A stretch of 64,000 nucleotides of DNA, taken from assembly GCF_029910235.1 (NCBI RefSeq), contig NZ_CP112874.1, positions 4,640,501-4,704,500 of the forward strand, in the 5' to 3' direction. This document shows, piece after piece, positions 62,366 through 64,000 of this stretch (position 1 is the first letter of the stretch; each line of letters begins with the position of its first letter). The position numbers were made by a program, and so were the translations under genes. Under the pieces are notes generated by a model. That model was not told the DNA's origin. It saw nothing but the letters and a program-made list of their open reading frames with translations, and did no database searches. The stretch comes from Pseudanabaena galeata CCNP1313. Lineage in GTDB: Bacteria > Cyanobacteriota > Cyanobacteriia > Pseudanabaenales > Pseudanabaenaceae.

Positions 62366-62648
62366 GACTTTTTATCCATAATCCTTGCAATCAATTAGTA
62401 TAGCTAGCAACCATCCTGAACTTATTTTAAGCTTTTTTAGTTAAAGTCAGAAACTTAGAGGTATTGATTCGCTCTCTACAAGGGTTAGCAACGATCGCGA
62501 TAGTTTAAAAGTTAAGTTGAATTGTAGAGAAGCCATGACAAAAATTGGTGTGTAATGCCGATCGCAGATTTGCTTGTGAAAACTGCGTAGCCTTGTAATT
62601 ATTTAAGAAATTAATCATAATTGGTTTAGTCAGATAATATTTACCTTT

Positions 62649-64000
62649 ATGACCGATCCTTTAGCCGAAAAACTTGGTATTAACGTTCAAGGTGGAACGG
62701 TAAATGTTCAAAACCTCAACATTGGTATTGCGGCAAGACTTGAACAGTCGGGTGATCGCGTTAGGATTTTGGTGGTAGCAGCTAATCCGTTAGGATCGTC
62801 GCCTCTGAAGTTAGACCATGAGGTAAAAACCATCCAAGAGGCATTAAGGCGATCGCGCAAACGTGATAATTTCGTGGTGGAATATCGTCTGGCGGCTACC
62901 CCTTCAGAATTGCGGCGTGCTTTGTTGGATTTGGAACCCCATGTTTTGCATTTTAGTGGTCACGGTTCGGGAGAGCAGGGTTTGCTATTTGTGAGTGATG
63001 AGTCGGCGGGGGCGATCTATCGTTCTAATAGTGGTGAGGTGAGATCGCGTTCGACTAATTCTAATGAAATTAAATTTGTTCCCGCGCAACCACTGGCAAA
63101 TTTGTTGCAACTTTGCGATGAACATCTGGAATGTGTGGTGTTGAATGCTTGTTATTCAGATGTACAGGGTGATGCGATATCAGCAAATATTTCCTTTGCG
63201 ATTGGAATGCGTGATGTGGTTGAGGATAATGTGGCGATTAAGTTTTCGCAGGGGTTTTATGATGCGATCGGGGCGGGGAAAGGTTATGAAAGTGCTTTTA
63301 AATGGGGAAAGGCGGCGATCGAGTTCGATCTCGCTAATGATGAAGCAACCAAGATTCTCATTTTAAGAAAGAGAGGAGAAATTATTGAACATGCAGTAAT
63401 CAATGAACAAGCAACTATAAAAAAAAAATTAAATAAAATTTTTATAGTTGTAATTATTGTAGTTGTAGTTTTGATTGTATTTTTAGCGGCTGCCTTTGTT
63501 ATGCCTGCTCAGCCTAAGTCTGCTCCTATTATTATTACACCCGAAGAATACTTTAAAAAAGCAGAGTCTGCCCTCAACAAAGGGAACAGGCAAGGAGCGA
63601 TCGCTGACTACAACGAAGCCATCCGCCTCAATCCTAATTTAGTTCTTGCTTATGCTAAACGTGGTTTAGCCTTCAAACTTCTTAACGAAAAAGATAGTGC
63701 TGATAGAGATTTTAAAACAGCAATTAATTTGCAAGTTAAGACGGCTGAAGATTATCGCGGTAGAGGTATTGCGAAGTATGGATTAGAAGACAAACAAGGA
63801 GCGATTGCCGACTACAACGAAACTATCCGCCTCAATCCTAAAAACGCTGATGCTTACCTTTTGCGCGGGGCAGTTAAATATGAATTAGGAGATAAACAAG
63901 GAGCGATCGCCGACTACAACGAAGCCATCCGCATCAATCCTAAAAAAGCTGATGCTTACACTGGTCGTGGGAATGCAAAGGATGACTTAGGAGACAAACA
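62649..64000 (+). CDS. CHAT-domain protease with membrane helix and TPRs, 5' part
   Basis: 450 residues seen, open at the window end. Residues about 35-240 form a CHAT (caspase-like) domain with the His-Cys dyad H105 (HFSGHGSG) and C168 (VLNACYSDVQGD). Residues about 264-286 are a membrane helix, and from 293 on come TPR units of 34 residues (AIADYNEAIRLNP repeated). The first 26 residues, INVQGGTVNVQNLNIG, form a short alternating beta pattern. Such proteins can act as proteases triggered by TPR or effector binding, in defence or signalling. The 283-bp spacer before it (62366-62648) shows nothing else. Confidence 0.85.
   Translation, partial: MTDPLAEKLGINVQGGTVNVQNLNIGIAARLEQSGDRVRILVVAANPLGSSPLKLDHEVKTIQEALRRSRKRDNFVVEYRLAATPSELRRALLDLEPHVLHFSGHGSGEQGLLFVSDESAGAIYRSNSGEVRSRSTNSNEIKFVPAQPLANLLQLCDEHLECVVLNACYSDVQGDAISANISFAIGMRDVVEDNVAIKFSQGFYDAIGAGKGYESAFKWGKAAIEFDLANDEATKILILRKRGEIIEHAVINEQATIKKKLNKIFIVVIIVVVVLIVFLAAAFVMPAQPKSAPIIITPEEYFKKAESALNKGNRQGAIADYNEAIRLNPNLVLAYAKRGLAFKLLNEKDSADRDFKTAINLQVKTAEDYRGRGIAKYGLEDKQGAIADYNETIRLNPKNADAYLLRGAVKYELGDKQGAIADYNEAIRINPKKADAYTGRGNAKDDLGDK

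Noticed and set aside
1-64000. tRNA, rRNA or known riboswitch
   Set aside because: No stretch with a tRNA T-arm and acceptor pattern, no rRNA-like block, and no recognisable riboswitch in the leaders of metH, chlH or serA. A covariance search would be needed to be certain.

Overview
The window comes from a cyanobacterium. HIP1 palindromes (GCGATCGC) occur throughout, and the genes include a membrane-anchored phycobilisome linker (CpcL), cytochrome c550 (PsbV), plastocyanin, Mg-chelatase ChlH and two Tic20 proteins. The mix of CpcL, dense hairpin repeats and gene style recalls Pseudanabaena-like filamentous forms, but that is a guess; no rRNA or tRNA was seen to settle it.

Layout. 0-5.4 kb: 5' part of metH, an OmpR-type regulator, cpcL, and a membrane GAF/PAS histidine kinase whose GAF domain keeps the bilin-type Cys. 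5.7-6.5 kb: a RAYT transposase between two matching REP-like palindromes. 6.5-9.2 kb: three same-strand nuclease-like genes (HNH; PD-(D/E)XK with a HEPN-like end; sigma-region-4-like HTH fused to Mrr), a candidate defence cluster. 9.3-14.8 kb: peptide-type ABC permease, hisA, a C39-like peptidase with four N-terminal repeats, psbV and petE. 14.9-17.8 kb: a frameshifted kinase, a ~270-bp tandem repeat and an IS110 element with a candidate bridge-RNA region. 18-29 kb: housekeeping (DUF1348, phosphatase, TSUP exporter, serA, prmC, Tic20 pair, chlH). 29-33 kb: three toxin-antitoxin (TA) pairs, an orphan DUF433 protein, a 487-aa protein with a HEPN-like motif and a HIP1-bearing tandem repeat. 33-39.7 kb: TPR protein, Cys-rich mini-protein, kinase, aat, Zn-peptidase. 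40-43 kb: a NACHT NTPase broken by a 147-bp MITE with an 8-bp target duplication. 43.7-49.9 kb: two DUF4139 genes and a PQQ-type sugar dehydrogenase gene split by an IS630 element. 49.9-59.2 kb: an island of restriction-modification (RM) and TA genes (C5 methyltransferase/endonuclease, nuclease-like protein, TacAT pair and its decayed copy, MntA/frameshifted HepT, type IIG enzyme in two ORFs around a small antitoxin-like ORF). 59.3-64 kb: proline catabolism (PutA) and a CHAT-TM-TPR protein that runs off the window.

Two features stand out. First, intergenic space is packed with hairpin elements whose flanks are conserved while their stems vary with compensating changes. Second, the 50-59 kb island carries recurring short gene fragments: a DUF29-like N-terminus in four copies and a 20-23-codon ORF in three copies, two of which overlap the next start by ATGA. 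Several defence or TA genes there are broken in explainable ways (MITE, IS, frameshift, templated mutation), which suggests rapid turnover. All functional assignments come from reading motifs; no database search was run.
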